Shown: positions 1 through 10,280 of the stretch, in pieces | Layout of the letters: each line of letters opens with the position of its first letter | Position numbering within the stretch: position 1 is the stretch's first letter | Assembly: GCA_002841405.1 (NCBI GenBank) | Contig: PGZR01000002.1 | Coordinates: 53,387-117,386 of the forward strand | Direction of reading: 5' to 3' | From: Firmicutes bacterium HGW-Firmicutes-4 | Lineage (GTDB): Bacteria > Bacillota > Clostridia > Eubacteriales > Eubacteriaceae | DNA: 64,000 bases | Translations under genes and position numbers: made by a program | The notes under the pieces: model-generated | What the model saw: the letters and a program-made list of their open reading frames with translations, nothing else | What the model was told of the DNA's origin: nothing | Databases searched by the model: none

Positions 1-1505
1 ATCCCAACATTTTTTGTCTCGTCCATCAGTGAGGTTATCCCTGCACTCACCCATTCATGGCTGCAAACCAGGTTTTTTTCATCCTCGGAAATTCGACCAA
101 GATAGACTCGGTCGATGCTGGTAAAATTTCCACTTTCTTTGAGCAGCTGCTTGACCTTGTCATCAAAATTGATCCGGTTCATGGTGACGAAATCTGCCGA
201 CAATCGCGAAATCATTTTCTGAAAGGAATCCTGTTTGCTGTTTTCCTGCAGTCGTAAAACATAAATCTGGGTGATAATGGCGGTCATTCCAATCCCAATT
301 GCGTAGAACAGTAGCCGATAAAAATAGAGCCGCTGGTCAACCAGCAGCCATAAATCTGGCATCAATATCCAGAAAAGCACTTCCATCAGGAGACTCAAAA
401 CGGTCAGCGCTAAAAATATTTTTTTATTATTAAAAATAACGGTAAGCATCAAATAAAAGATCGGAATCGGCCAGATGATGGTTCTGAAATCGACGTTGTA
501 ATGGCCAAGCATCACCACCGGCAGCAAAACCGCAAGAAAATAACCGAGGGCATTTTCCTGCGTCTTGATTGACTTGAAGAGATAGGGAATACTGACAACA
601 AAGGCTCCCATCAGGACCAGCGTAAAACTTAAAAACAGCCCAGTGATACAATTATCGCCCGTGCTGATGCGGCCATAGAAATTCAGGATACTCCCGATAA
701 TCAGCACAATGCTGACATACTTAAAAAGCCTCGTACGGCTGAGCGTACTGAGGATTATTCCTTCCTGTTGCGATTCATTTTCATTCTGGGGCGCCAGCAT
801 CAAACCATATTTACGGATGATCCAATAAATCGTAACTGCCGGTATCATTGTGATCACCGGGGCCAAAGACGGTAGCTGAACGTTTGAAAAACTGACGGTG
901 ATAAAATCGGTCAGGGTTCCTAAAACCAAAGCCACCAGAAAGGACAACAGAATTGCCCGGGCCTTTTTGCGGTTAATTGCACTATCCGTTTGTTTATACC
1001 ATTGGACAAGTAATATCATGGCGATCAGGGAAAAACTCAGATAATAGCCTAAAAACATCCGGTCATACCAAATAACATTGGTTGTGGTGTACCAACCAGC
1101 AGGGGAATAGACCATTTGAACATGTCCATTTTCAGGCATACTGTAAATTAGAAAGGTGATTGCATTCACTATCGCCGGCAGGTAAAGAACCGACATCAAC
1201 ATCGGTCTTTTCTCAGTTCGACTCCAGTTCGATTCGGTGAGAATAATAACGAAATGAAGCATAATACTGTAAGCTACGCCCCATCCCAACACCGACATCC
1301 GTCGCCATAACAGCGCTTCTTCGCTGGTTAGCGAAGAATTGATAGCAGCAAATGTAAATCCCCACAGCGCAAAGCTTAAACCGAGACAGGCAAACACCCG
1401 ATTGAGCCGCGACTTGGTATTGAGGGTTAAGCTATAGGTTCCAAAAATAACATAGACGACAAATGTCAGATAGAGTGTCATGGATATGATATTCTGCAGC
1501 GTCAT
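1..1505 (-). CDS. Membrane sensor protein with two multi-TM blocks and a GAF-like domain (3' end outside the window)
   Basis: The frame is open from an ATG at 1505, preceded by a clear AGGAGG-type site, to the window edge: about 501 codons with no stop. Residues 1-230 form a 7TM block resembling the histidine-kinase N-terminal 7TM sensor region. Residues 255-420 form a second hydrophobic block of five or six helices. From about residue 430 a soluble GAF-like domain begins. The output domain (GGDEF, EAL or kinase) lies beyond the edge and cannot be named. Role inferred: membrane signal input to a cyclic-di-nucleotide or two-component output. Confidence 0.75.
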   Translation of the reverse strand, partial: MTLQNIISMTLYLTFVVYVIFGTYSLTLNTKSRLNRVFACLGLSFALWGFTFAAINSSLTSEEALLWRRMSVLGWGVAYSIMLHFVIILTESNWSRTEKRPMLMSVLYLPAIVNAITFLIYSMPENGHVQMVYSPAGWYTTTNVIWYDRMFLGYYLSFSLIAMILLVQWYKQTDSAINRKKARAILLSFLVALVLGTLTDFITVSFSNVQLPSLAPVITMIPAVTIYWIIRKYGLMLAPQNENESQQEGIILSTLSRTRLFKYVSIVLIIGSILNFYGRISTGDNCITGLFLSFTLVLMGAFVVSIPYLFKSIKTQENALGYFLAVLLPVVMLGHYNVDFRTIIWPIPIFYLMLTVIFNNKKIFLALTVLSLLMEVLFWILMPDLWLLVDQRLYFYRLLFYAIGIGMTAIITQIYVLRLQENSKQDSFQKMISRLSADFVTMNRINFDDKVKQLLKESGNFTSIDRVYLGRISEDEKNLVCSHEWVSAGITSLMDETKNVG

Positions 1506-1648
1506 TTGTCCTCCTCGCAAATATTTGATCAGGTCTAATATTTATTATTATACTATTAAGCAGCTGGATAATCAATTGGATCCTCAGCCCAGGCTCAACC
1601 CATAATACAGTTGCCTAACGTGAACTGTCCGGTGGGAATGGAATGGTT

Positions 1649-2653
1649 TTAATGGTCCTGATTAAAATATGGGGCGTACTCGGCCCCCAGCCGAATCGCT
1701 TCAATCAAACTCACCGGACTGGCGATGCCCTGCCCGGCAATATCCAGGGCCGTCCCGTGATCAACCGAGGTTCTGAGGATCGGCATACCGAGAGTAATAG
1801 AAATGGTTTTTTCAAAATCCACCATTTTGGTAGCGATGTGGCCCTGATCGTGGTAAAGCGATAAGACCGCATCGTATTTCCCTTTTAAGGCAAAGTAAAA
1901 AACACTGTCAGCGCCAATCGGTCCGTCAACATTGACGCCGCGTTGCCGGGCTTCCACCACTGCTGGCATCACCGCCTCCACCTCTTCCCGGCCGAACAGG
2001 CCATGTTCGCCACTGTGGGGATTAAGGCCGGCAACGGCCAGATGGGGATTTCTCACCCCCAGTATTTTTAGGGCCGCCACACTCTGATCAATAAAGGCTG
2101 CCATATTATCTTGAGTCACCAGATCACAGGCCTGCCGCAGCGAAACATGGCGGCTAAGAAAAAAGACCCGGAGCGCATGAACCTGAAACATCGTCAGCGG
2201 CTTTTTAGTCCCGGTTAAGGCCCCGATAATTTCAGTATGGCCGATATGGGGGACCCTGGCCGCTTGCAGGGATTCCTTGTTGATGCAGGTGGTGGTCAGG
2301 ACATCGGCTTTTTTATCCAGGCAGAGCCGGGTGGCTGCTTCAATGTATTGATAAGCAGCCTTCCCCGTCATCGCCTGAACTGCACCCATTTTCAATAGCT
2401 TCATTTCAATATTGTCGAGATCAACCAGATTAAGTACCCCAGGGACATAGTTGCCCTGCCGAGGATCGCTGATACAATTGATGGTCAGGATCACCTTTGA
2501 AAAGGCCATCGCTTGTTGAAGCACCTTTTTGTCTCCTAACACCACTATTCGGGCCATTTCGTGAACGGTCTTATCGGCCAGAGCTTTCACCGTTATTTCC
2601 GGGCCGATGCCGGCGGCATCGCCGATCGGAATTGCCAGGATTGGTTTATTCAT
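1649..2653 (-). CDS. pdxA: PdxA-family 4-phosphate dehydrogenase (PdxA/PdxA2)
   Basis: The 334-residue protein has the usual length for PdxA, the NAD-dependent dehydrogenase of 4-hydroxythreonine-4-phosphate in pyridoxal phosphate synthesis. Visible hallmarks are GDAAGIGPE at the N-terminus, the metal-binding HIGHTE segment near residue 137, NPHSGE near 207, and LYHDQGH near 266. An AAGGAG site precedes the ATG at 2653. No other B6 gene is nearby. PdxA2 proteins that act on D-threonate or D-erythronate 4-phosphate look very similar; their usual DUF1537 kinase partner is not in the window, so the substrate is undecided. Confidence 0.9.
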   Translation of the reverse strand: MNKPILAIPIGDAAGIGPEITVKALADKTVHEMARIVVLGDKKVLQQAMAFSKVILTINCISDPRQGNYVPGVLNLVDLDNIEMKLLKMGAVQAMTGKAAYQYIEAATRLCLDKKADVLTTTCINKESLQAARVPHIGHTEIIGALTGTKKPLTMFQVHALRVFFLSRHVSLRQACDLVTQDNMAAFIDQSVAALKILGVRNPHLAVAGLNPHSGEHGLFGREEVEAVMPAVVEARQRGVNVDGPIGADSVFYFALKGKYDAVLSLYHDQGHIATKMVDFEKTISITLGMPILRTSVDHGTALDIAGQGIASPVSLIEAIRLGAEYAPYFNQDH

Positions 2654-2846
2654 GTTGTTCTCCTTGTCTAAAATGCGATGAAATAATTATCCCATAAGCC
2701 CTGGCAGATGGCAAATTGCAAGTTTTTTTGCTGCCGCATACCAGCTTCCGCCGCCACCGCTGAAAAAACCGCTGTCTCCTTGTAGCTAGTCTTCACCTTA
2801 ATTTCCGGCATTTTTTATTTGTGCTAGTCTGATTATTGCGACACTT

Positions 2847-5219
2847 TTATTCATGCTCAGTGTTCTGGTCTTGATCTTTTGTCAACTCGTTTAGCAATGC
2901 TTCCAGCTGGGATTCAGCGATGGGACGGCTGAAATAATATCCCTGAACATGATCACAATGATAGTTTTTTAAACAATCCAACTGTTCCAATTCTTCTACA
3001 CCTTCGACAATCACATCCATGTCAAGGATATGGGCCATTATAATAATGGATTCCATTAAATTCTGATTGGATTTGTTGAGCAACAGATCCCGGGTAAAGG
3101 CCTGATCGATTTTTAAGGTATCGATGGGCAAATTTTTGAGATAGGCCAGAGACGAATAGCCAGTTCCAAAATCATCCAGCGACATCCGGATGCCGATCGA
3201 CTTAAGGCGCTTAATGATTTTTATGGCCTCATCGAAGGAATAAATAAACAGATTTTCGGTAATTTCCAGCTCCAGCAAGTCTGGTTCAAGGCCACATCGC
3301 TTAAGCGTTTTCTCCACCATTTCGGGAAAATGTTCATGACTTAGTTGGACCGGCGAGACATTGACCGAAATCATCAGCGATGTGCCCATTTTACGATTAA
3401 TTGCAGCGATTTGTCGGCAGGCAGTTTCCAGTACCCAGGCACCAATCGGAACAATTAGTCCAGTGGATTCGGCAATATGAATAAAGTCCAGTGGGGAGAC
3501 CGTCCCCAGTTGCGGATGATCCCAGCGAATCAGCGCTTCACAACCGCGAATTTTTTTATTTTTAACATCGATTTGCGGTTGATAATGAAGAAAAAACTCG
3601 TTGTTTTCCAGAGATGGCCGGAGCGAGTTCTCAATCATCATATTTCTCAGCAAATTCTCCTTCATGGCATTTTCAAAGAAAGCATACTGGGATCTGCCCC
3701 GCTGTTTTGTCATATCTGCTGCAGTATTGGCATATTGCAGCAATTCCTCAACATCCCGGGCATCATCAGGATAAAGTGCAATGCCAACGTGAAAACGCAG
3801 GTAAACATTATTTTCATTAAAGCTCATGGCCTGATTAAAAACCGCCCGCAGTTTTTCAATTTCGGCCAGAGCATCCTCAGGTTTTTTAAGATCTGTCAGA
3901 ACTCGGACAAAGTTTGAACCATTAATCCGGGCCACAAATCCATGGGAACATTTCAGCGCCAGTAACCGGGTACCCATCATCTCCAGAATCTTATCCCCAA
4001 AGGATGGTCCAAAGGTATCATTAATCCGTTTGAAATTATGAATATCAAAACAAATTACAGCAATTTTTCCGCGGTTGTCCAGGATCAATTGATTCAACGA
4101 CTCCGCTAAATAGGCGGCATTGGGCAATCTGGTCTGGGAGTCATAATAAGCCAGTATCTTTAAGGTTTCATCCCGTTCTTTGACACTGGCCACCATCCCA
4201 TTAAAATTTTCGGTGAGCCGATTAAATTCATCAAAACGATTGTCAGTATTAATTGGATGGTAATCCCCTGCCGCAATTTCTTTTGTTTGTCGGTTCAGTT
4301 CTCCAAAAGAATGGTTGATATCTTTAAAAACCAATCGGGCAATAATTCGGGAAAATAAGACCAACAAACAGGTGAACAACAACATAATCCCTAAAAAGGG
4401 CCTTAATGCAGCATAGATTGAATCATAGGATTCATAAACAAAGACATGCCAGTTGGCATTGGCGACATCAGCATGACTGACCATTGCCGTTTTTCCTTCA
4501 TAGGTAAAAGCATATCTCTGATCTCCGCTATCTGTTCCAGAATGGATCGATTGAAAATTTGCTTCAACTTCTCGCTGATAGACCTTATTGATATCCTTAT
4601 TGGAAATAAAGACACCGAATCCGTCGGTGATAGCTACCGTCACTGCATCCCCAAAGGTTCTAATATGATTTAGCGATAGCATACTGATTTCTTCCAGATT
4701 TAAATAAGCCACCAACACCCCTTCAACCTGAGGAATGGCAATCGTGATAGTCGGTTGTCCTGTTTGCTGAGATATAAAGGACGACGATACAAAGGGTTGC
4801 CGGGTGGCCTTGGTCTCGGCAAAGAATGGTTGACTGGAACGGTTTACTCCTAAAATATTCGCATTTTGAGGTGCGTTGGTTTTTACTATTCCATTCGTAT
4901 CAAGCAATTCGAATCCCTCAATCGAGTCGTAACTTTCAATTATCGCCATTAAATAACTCTGTATTGCTGTATCATCTTTTAGTGTACCATCATTAAGCAA
5001 TTGATTTATCTGATTTAGTACTTGAAATGACTCATCAATAAAATCGGACATCCGTTGGGCAATGGTTGCTGCAATCATGTTATTTTTTTGCTGCATATCC
5101 TTGATCAGATAGTTATAAATTAAGGGCGTTACTAATAGACCCACGAGAATCAGGGGAATGACAATAGAAAGCATGTTGTTAATCAAAATGAAATCTCGCA
5201 GCTTTTTAATTCGTTTCAT
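2847..5219 (-). CDS. Membrane sensor with dCache, HAMP, degenerate GGDEF and intact EAL domains
   Basis: The 790-residue protein has an N-terminal TM helix (about 12-35), an extracellular dCache-like sensor (about 40-270), a second TM helix (about 272-295), HAMP (about 300-350), GGDEF (about 360-520) and EAL (about 530-785). The GGDEF signature reads INGSNF, so cyclase activity is unlikely. The EAL domain keeps EALIRWDHP, the ELEITE segment, DDFGTGYSS, EGVE and QGYYFSRP, so c-di-GMP phosphodiesterase activity is expected. The start lies 3 nt after the stop of the upstream binding-protein gene, so the two are cotranscribed and probably work as a ligand-sensing pair. Confidence 0.88.
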   Translation of the reverse strand: MKRIKKLRDFILINNMLSIVIPLILVGLLVTPLIYNYLIKDMQQKNNMIAATIAQRMSDFIDESFQVLNQINQLLNDGTLKDDTAIQSYLMAIIESYDSIEGFELLDTNGIVKTNAPQNANILGVNRSSQPFFAETKATRQPFVSSSFISQQTGQPTITIAIPQVEGVLVAYLNLEEISMLSLNHIRTFGDAVTVAITDGFGVFISNKDINKVYQREVEANFQSIHSGTDSGDQRYAFTYEGKTAMVSHADVANANWHVFVYESYDSIYAALRPFLGIMLLFTCLLVLFSRIIARLVFKDINHSFGELNRQTKEIAAGDYHPINTDNRFDEFNRLTENFNGMVASVKERDETLKILAYYDSQTRLPNAAYLAESLNQLILDNRGKIAVICFDIHNFKRINDTFGPSFGDKILEMMGTRLLALKCSHGFVARINGSNFVRVLTDLKKPEDALAEIEKLRAVFNQAMSFNENNVYLRFHVGIALYPDDARDVEELLQYANTAADMTKQRGRSQYAFFENAMKENLLRNMMIENSLRPSLENNEFFLHYQPQIDVKNKKIRGCEALIRWDHPQLGTVSPLDFIHIAESTGLIVPIGAWVLETACRQIAAINRKMGTSLMISVNVSPVQLSHEHFPEMVEKTLKRCGLEPDLLELEITENLFIYSFDEAIKIIKRLKSIGIRMSLDDFGTGYSSLAYLKNLPIDTLKIDQAFTRDLLLNKSNQNLMESIIIMAHILDMDVIVEGVEELEQLDCLKNYHCDHVQGYYFSRPIAESQLEALLNELTKDQDQNTEHE

Positions 5220-5222
5220 TTT

Positions 5223-6353
5223 TTATTCCGCCTTTTTAAATTGACCGTCCTTCACAACGTATTCGTAGATGGTGCGGCTGGCATCGCCATCCTCATCTAT
5301 GATAATATCACTCTGAAGTCCCTGATAGGTGCTCTTTTCAATGATTGTGTTTTTGATTGTTTCGGGATCATCGCTGTTGGCTTCAGCCATGGCATCAAAT
5401 AAAATTATGGCGGCTTCGTATGTATATACCGCAGCAAAAGTGGGTTCGGCCCCGTATTTACTCAGATATTTCTCGCGAAATGCGGTATACGATGGGATCT
5501 GTGAATCCAAATCGATCAGACTTGGGATCTTGACGCCTTCCACCGCTTTGCCCCCCTGTAAAAGCAGGTCATTGTTCATCGACCAGGCTCCAAGATAAAC
5601 AGGAATTTGACTTTTCTGCTTAAAAAGCTGCTGGCAAAACATGGCAGCATCAAATGATGAGGCTAAAATCACGATGCTATCTGGCTTCATACTCGCAACC
5701 CGTTGGGTTATTTCCTGGTAGTTTGGATTTGATCCAGATAAAAAGGCTTCCTCATAAATAACCTGACCGCCAAGCGGGGCTATTTCTTGGGCCAAATAAT
5801 CTTTTATCGTGCCGGTATACGCCAAATTCTGAGATTCATAAATCACAGCTACCTTCTTTTCGCCACCGTTTTTGACCATACTCGCTTTAATGAGCACCGC
5901 CTGATCACTGTTAGGCGAAATGACCACAATTATGTGATCGTCCTGATTATAAAGCGTAGTAGCACTCATGGTTGGGTTGATCATTAGTATGTCTTTACTA
6001 TTGACAAAGGGGATGCTCAAGGCGGCCATATTGCTGGTCATGTGACCAATGATAAAAGAAATCCCGTCTTCGTAAAGCTCCTGATCAACGGCCAGTCCGG
6101 TTTCCGGATCATTTTTATCATCTTTAACAATCACTTCTACCGATCTGCCATTAATACCACCGGCGTCATTGATTTCTTCGACGGCCATCATCAGGCCATT
6201 GCGACCATTAACACCCAACTCCGAGGTACTGCCGGTGAGACTGGCAACAAAACCGATTGTGACCGGTTTTTGCTGAACACAGGCTGTGAGGCCTAATATT
6301 ATAACGATAATCAGAATAAGCCCTGAAAAAATCTTTTGTTGTTTCATGGCCAA
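5223..6353 (-). CDS. Branched-chain amino acid-type substrate-binding lipoprotein
   Basis: The 376-residue protein starts with a lipoprotein signal ending in the lipobox LTAC (Cys about 25). It continues as a type-1 periplasmic binding fold of the LivJ/LivK class, with the typical opening IGFVASLTGSTSELG and INDAGGING. A GGAGG site precedes the ATG at 6353. No ABC permease or ATPase gene accompanies it. The next gene, 3 nt away, is a dCache-HAMP-GGDEF-EAL sensor. The likely role is ligand presentation to that sensor rather than uptake (inference). The ligand could be an amino acid or amide. Confidence 0.85.
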   Translation of the reverse strand: MAMKQQKIFSGLILIIVIILGLTACVQQKPVTIGFVASLTGSTSELGVNGRNGLMMAVEEINDAGGINGRSVEVIVKDDKNDPETGLAVDQELYEDGISFIIGHMTSNMAALSIPFVNSKDILMINPTMSATTLYNQDDHIIVVISPNSDQAVLIKASMVKNGGEKKVAVIYESQNLAYTGTIKDYLAQEIAPLGGQVIYEEAFLSGSNPNYQEITQRVASMKPDSIVILASSFDAAMFCQQLFKQKSQIPVYLGAWSMNNDLLLQGGKAVEGVKIPSLIDLDSQIPSYTAFREKYLSKYGAEPTFAAVYTYEAAIILFDAMAEANSDDPETIKNTIIEKSTYQGLQSDIIIDEDGDASRTIYEYVVKDGQFKKAE

Positions 6354-6771
6354 TACCTCCTTTCCGAATTTAGTGTTTGAATAAGTGATGATCCTAAATA
6401 ATTGATCTTAAAAACGATTTATATCAGTATACCCAATCCTTAATGCGATTATTCATTGTTACTCTGACAGGTTCATACTTTAAACTATCTTAGTCTGTTT
6501 TAAACAGAAACACAACAAATAAATTGTCTTAAACCAGAATTTTACATTCAATAAATCGCTGCTATTTTCTATTTCAGAATCCACATCATTTTTTATTTTC
6601 CAGCTGCTGCTACGTTGTTTATTTTTGTAATTACAGGGTAAAATTGGGTTTATAGGGTCAAAATAATCACTTGCTTTGATTCACGTTTTCAGCTACACTA
6701 ATCCTACTCAAATCCCATCCTAGTCAACGATCAGATTTATCATCAATCATGATGAGCAAAGGAGAAATTAA
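6354..6771. promoter_or_regulatory. Divergent intergenic region with a sigma-A-like promoter for the chemoreceptor at 6772
   Basis: No gene is visible in these 418 bases. A plausible forward sigma-A promoter is TTGCTT (6671-6676), a 17-base spacer, and TACACT (6694-6699). On the reverse strand a TATACT box (6431-6426) could serve the binding-protein operon, but its -35 box is poor. A perfect palindrome with 6-base arms, CTGTTT/AAACAG, lies at 6495-6507 and may be an operator. Confidence 0.5.
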
Positions 6772-9700
6772 ATGAACAAGAAAAAAGGCTTACTCTTCAA
6801 AATGCTGTTGTCCATCGGATTGCCAGTTGCCATTATTTTTGCGATAGTCGCAGGAATATCTCTCTACGTTGTCAACCAGGCCATCACCAGAATTACTGTC
6901 AATGAATTATCAGCCCGCTCCCAGGCAGTTTCTAACGAAATTGATAGCTATTTTACCAAGTATCTGGAGGCCGCCACCCAACTATCAGCCAATCCCGAAA
7001 TTCAAAGCTTGTTTAATCAGGTTGTCCCGGGAACAGGGATCACCACAACCGCCAATTTCCCCGAAATCAAGCTGACCCTGGATAATGTGGTCGCCACTGA
7101 TCCCGAAAATATTCGAGTCGCCTGGATTGCCGACGTCGATTCCAGTCAGTTTACCCAATCCGACGGTTCCTCATCGGATGGTACCTATGATATAAATGCC
7201 CGCCCCTGGTTCCAGGAACTGGTGGCTAAAAAAGAAGTGTTTATTTCCGAACCCTATTTAGACGTTGTCACCAATCAAATCATTGTCAGCGTCGTCGCGC
7301 CGGTATTTAAACCCGGTACCCAGGACTTAGTCGGGGCCACCTGTGTGGATGTTTCCATTGATCGGATCAAAGAAATCATCGCAGAAAATAAAATTGGCGA
7401 AACCGGATTTTTCGTAGTCTCTACCAACAGCGGTATGGTCTTTGATCATCCCAACCCGGATTTTAATAACGGTCCCCTGAGCGATACCGATCTCTCCGAA
7501 AATATTATCACAGCCCTGACCGATAAAACTGCTGGTCCGATTTCATATTCAACAGGCAGCACCGAAAGCCAGGGTTATGTTACGGAGATCGGTGATACCG
7601 GCTGGGTGCTGGCCACCGGACTGCCAATGGCAGAATTTAACCAATCCTTCGCCACCATTCAAACGATGATGCTGGTCATCTTTGGCCTAGGTCTTCTGGT
7701 CATTGTCGGACTGATAGTTCTGTCCACCCGCAGCTTTATCCGACCAATTACCAAACTGGCTGAGGCCGCCGACCACCTGGCCCTGGGTGCGGTAGACATT
7801 GACTACACCATGGCCAATGATACCAAAGGCGATGAAATTGGCGAACTGACCAAATCCTTTGTCAACATGGCTGAAAATATCCGGGATCAGGCTGAAGCCG
7901 CCCAAAACATTGCTCAGGGTGATTTATCAATTGATATCCAGCCTAGATCAGAAGACGATGTGCTGGGTAATAGTATGGTTTCGATTAAAAATGCCATTGG
8001 TAGTCTGGTTGCCGATACCATCATGCTTTCCGATTCAGCTATTCGTGGGGATTTCACGAAGCGGGCGGAAGTCAGTAAACATGCTGGTGAATATGCTAGG
8101 GTTATTTCCGGCGTCAATCAAACTCTGGACACCGTCGTCGACAATATGTTCTGGTATGAAGCGATTATTGATGGCATCCCCTTCCCGGTTCACGTCACCG
8201 ATATGAATATGAAATGGACCTTTATGAATCGTTCCTTTGAAGATCTGATGATCAAAAATGGCGTTATTAAAGATCGGGTTTCCGCCTGTGGCATGGATTG
8301 CTACAATGCCGGTGCTAACATCTGTCAGACCGAAGGCTGCGGAATCCGAAGACTGGTTGATCAAGGGTTGTCTGATTCATACTTTGAATGGGTTGGCCGA
8401 AACAACAAACAGGATACTGCTTATCTTAAAAATAAAAAAGGCGAAAACATCGGCTTCGTCGAAATCGTCACTGATTTGACTCCAATCATCCGGGTCAGTG
8501 ATTATACCCATGCTGAGGTAACCCGCTTAGGCGATAATCTCATGCGTCTGGCCGAAGGAAATCTTGACTTTGATATGAATATTGTTGAAGCCGATGAATA
8601 CACCAGTGAAGTCAGTACCCAGTTTAACGAAATCAGTCACAGCTTAACTGCCGTTAAAATTTCCATCGGCGACATGATCGAAGGTGCTTCGATGATCTCC
8701 AATGCAGTAATCGATGGAAATCTTCAAACCCGGGCCGATGCCAGTAAATTTAAAGGTGCCTGGCACGAACTTGTCAGTGGGATGAATGCCATTCTTGACG
8801 AAATCAATAAACCATTAGGTGAAGTTTTGGTGGTAATGGACGCCATTTCAAACGGTAATCTCCATGAACGTATCACCGGTAACTACAGCGGAGATGTGGA
8901 TGCTCTTAAACAAACTGTTAACACCACCGCCAGTCGTCTGGAAGCCGTTGTCAGTGAAATTACTGAAAAAATTGAACAATTATCGAAAGGAAATCTTAAT
9001 ATCGAAAACGCCCGGGAATTCCGGGGCGACTGGATTACCATTTCTAATGCAATCAATGTCATCATTCAATCGCTAAACGATGTTATGGGTGATATTAATG
9101 TGGCCGCCGAACAAGTTGCCTCTGGCTCCGGACAGGTCTCCGCCGGAAGTCAGTCACTGGCTCAGGGTTCCACCGAACAGGCCAGTTCCGTTCAGGAATT
9201 AACCGCTTCGATTGCTGAAATTGCCGATCAGACAAAGAACAATGCCGTCGATGCCAATAAGGCCCGTGAATTAGCAGATACGGTTAAAGATCATGCTGCC
9301 AAAGGTAATGCTCAAATGTCACAAATGCAGAATTCGATGGTTGCTATCAATCAGTCTTCGGAAGATATTTCAAAGATCATCAAGGTAATTGACGACATTG
9401 CCTTCCAAACGAATATTCTGGCACTTAATGCTGCAGTGGAAGCAGCCCGGGCCGGTCAACATGGCAAAGGGTTTGCCGTAGTAGCTGAAGAAGTTCGCAG
9501 CCTGGCTGCCCGAAGTGCCGATGCTGCCAAAGAAACTACCGTCTTAATTGAAGGATCAATTGACAAGGTTCAGGAAGGTACCAAAATCGCCGATGATACC
9601 GCTGCCGCTCTGGACGATATCGTCGCCGGCATCGAAAAGGTTACCACCCTAATCGGCAATATTGCTATAGCATCCAATGAACAGGCCTCTGGCATTGCGC

Positions 9701-9951
9701 AGATTGACACTGGTGTTGAACAGGTGGCTCACGTCGTTCAGCAAAACTCAGCAACTGCTGAAGAAAGCGCTGCTGCCAGTGAAGAGCTATCTGGTCAGGC
9801 CGAACTGCTTAAACAACTGGTTGATACGTTTAAACTCCGAAGTAAAACCTCATCAAAGTTTACCAAAAAAGCAGTACAAAAACCAATTGAAGACACCCCA
9901 AGATCAGCCCCTGAACCAAGTATTGATCTGGGTGATAATGATAAATACTAA
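6772..9951 (+). CDS. Large methyl-accepting chemotaxis protein with dCache, tandem HAMP-like modules and a Cys-rich PAS domain
   Basis: The 1059-residue protein has a TM helix (about 10-33), an extracellular dCache domain (about 35-290), a TM helix (about 300-322), HAMP (about 325-380) and further HAMP-like repeats. A PAS domain lies at about 460-580, followed by more HAMP-like repeats and a signalling domain at about 770-1020. The signalling hairpin contains the conserved stretch [18 protein letters not shown]. The PAS domain has four cysteines spaced CxxxC-x7-C-x4-C. The C-terminal tail is a proline-rich linker ending DNDKY. The start follows AAAGGAG. It is paralogous to the next gene and has a terminator directly downstream. 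Confidence 0.93.
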   Translation: MNKKKGLLFKMLLSIGLPVAIIFAIVAGISLYVVNQAITRITVNELSARSQAVSNEIDSYFTKYLEAATQLSANPEIQSLFNQVVPGTGITTTANFPEIKLTLDNVVATDPENIRVAWIADVDSSQFTQSDGSSSDGTYDINARPWFQELVAKKEVFISEPYLDVVTNQIIVSVVAPVFKPGTQDLVGATCVDVSIDRIKEIIAENKIGETGFFVVSTNSGMVFDHPNPDFNNGPLSDTDLSENIITALTDKTAGPISYSTGSTESQGYVTEIGDTGWVLATGLPMAEFNQSFATIQTMMLVIFGLGLLVIVGLIVLSTRSFIRPITKLAEAADHLALGAVDIDYTMANDTKGDEIGELTKSFVNMAENIRDQAEAAQNIAQGDLSIDIQPRSEDDVLGNSMVSIKNAIGSLVADTIMLSDSAIRGDFTKRAEVSKHAGEYARVISGVNQTLDTVVDNMFWYEAIIDGIPFPVHVTDMNMKWTFMNRSFEDLMIKNGVIKDRVSACGMDCYNAGANICQTEGCGIRRLVDQGLSDSYFEWVGRNNKQDTAYLKNKKGENIGFVEIVTDLTPIIRVSDYTHAEVTRLGDNLMRLAEGNLDFDMNIVEADEYTSEVSTQFNEISHSLTAVKISIGDMIEGASMISNAVIDGNLQTRADASKFKGAWHELVSGMNAILDEINKPLGEVLVVMDAISNGNLHERITGNYSGDVDALKQTVNTTASRLEAVVSEITEKIEQLSKGNLNIENAREFRGDWITISNAINVIIQSLNDVMGDINVAAEQVASGSGQVSAGSQSLAQGSTEQASSVQELTASIAEIADQTKNNAVDANKARELADTVKDHAAKGNAQMSQMQNSMVAINQSSEDISKIIKVIDDIAFQTNILALNAAVEAARAGQHGKGFAVVAEEVRSLAARSADAAKETTVLIEGSIDKVQEGTKIADDTAAALDDIVAGIEKVTTLIGNIAIASNEQASGIAQIDTGVEQVAHVVQQNSATAEESAAASEELSGQAELLKQLVDTFKLRSKTSSKFTKKAVQKPIEDTPRSAPEPSIDLGDNDKY

Positions 9952-9969
9952 TCTTACCTATCCTTTAAG

Positions 9970-9997
9970 CAGACGCCGTAAAAGCGTCTGTTTTTTT
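9970..9997 (+). terminator. Rho-independent terminator after the first chemoreceptor
   Basis: The stem CAGACGC/GCGTCTG closes a short loop and is followed by seven T, 18 bases after the stop codon. Confidence 0.9.
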
Positions 9998-10123
9998 ATG
10001 CTTTATTCGTCTCGATCTTAAATACAGTTGCTTTTAATTGGGTATAGATAGATTACTAATATTATAATCCTGGCAAAATCTTAAGAGTAATCACCAACTC
10101 TTTAAGATTATGACTCTTATCGT

Positions 10124-10150
10124 TAAAGTTATATGCGCATATGCCGATAT
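10124..10150 (+). promoter_or_regulatory. Sigma-D (FliA/SigD)-type promoter for the second chemoreceptor
   Basis: TAAA (10124-10127), a 15-base spacer, then GCCGATAT (10143-10150) exactly matches the known motility sigma-factor consensus of Firmicutes. It lies about 130 bases upstream of the start at 10281. The rest of the 9998-10280 gap is AT-rich with no visible gene. This suggests coexpression with flagellar and chemotaxis genes. Confidence 0.85.
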
Positions 10151-10280
10151 TCAATTATACAAAGACAAATCATGTGAGTGATCGTTTTCATCAATTATTT
10201 AGTTTGTCTAATTAATTGATGGTGATCTATCGTATGTGACTGTACATTTATAGATGTATTGTTCAGAAAGGAGCATTATT

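Noticed and set aside
1600..1648. The ACAGTT/AACTGT hairpin downstream of the pdxA gene, considered as a terminator.
   Set aside because: The stem is six base pairs with a ten-base loop and no U run follows.
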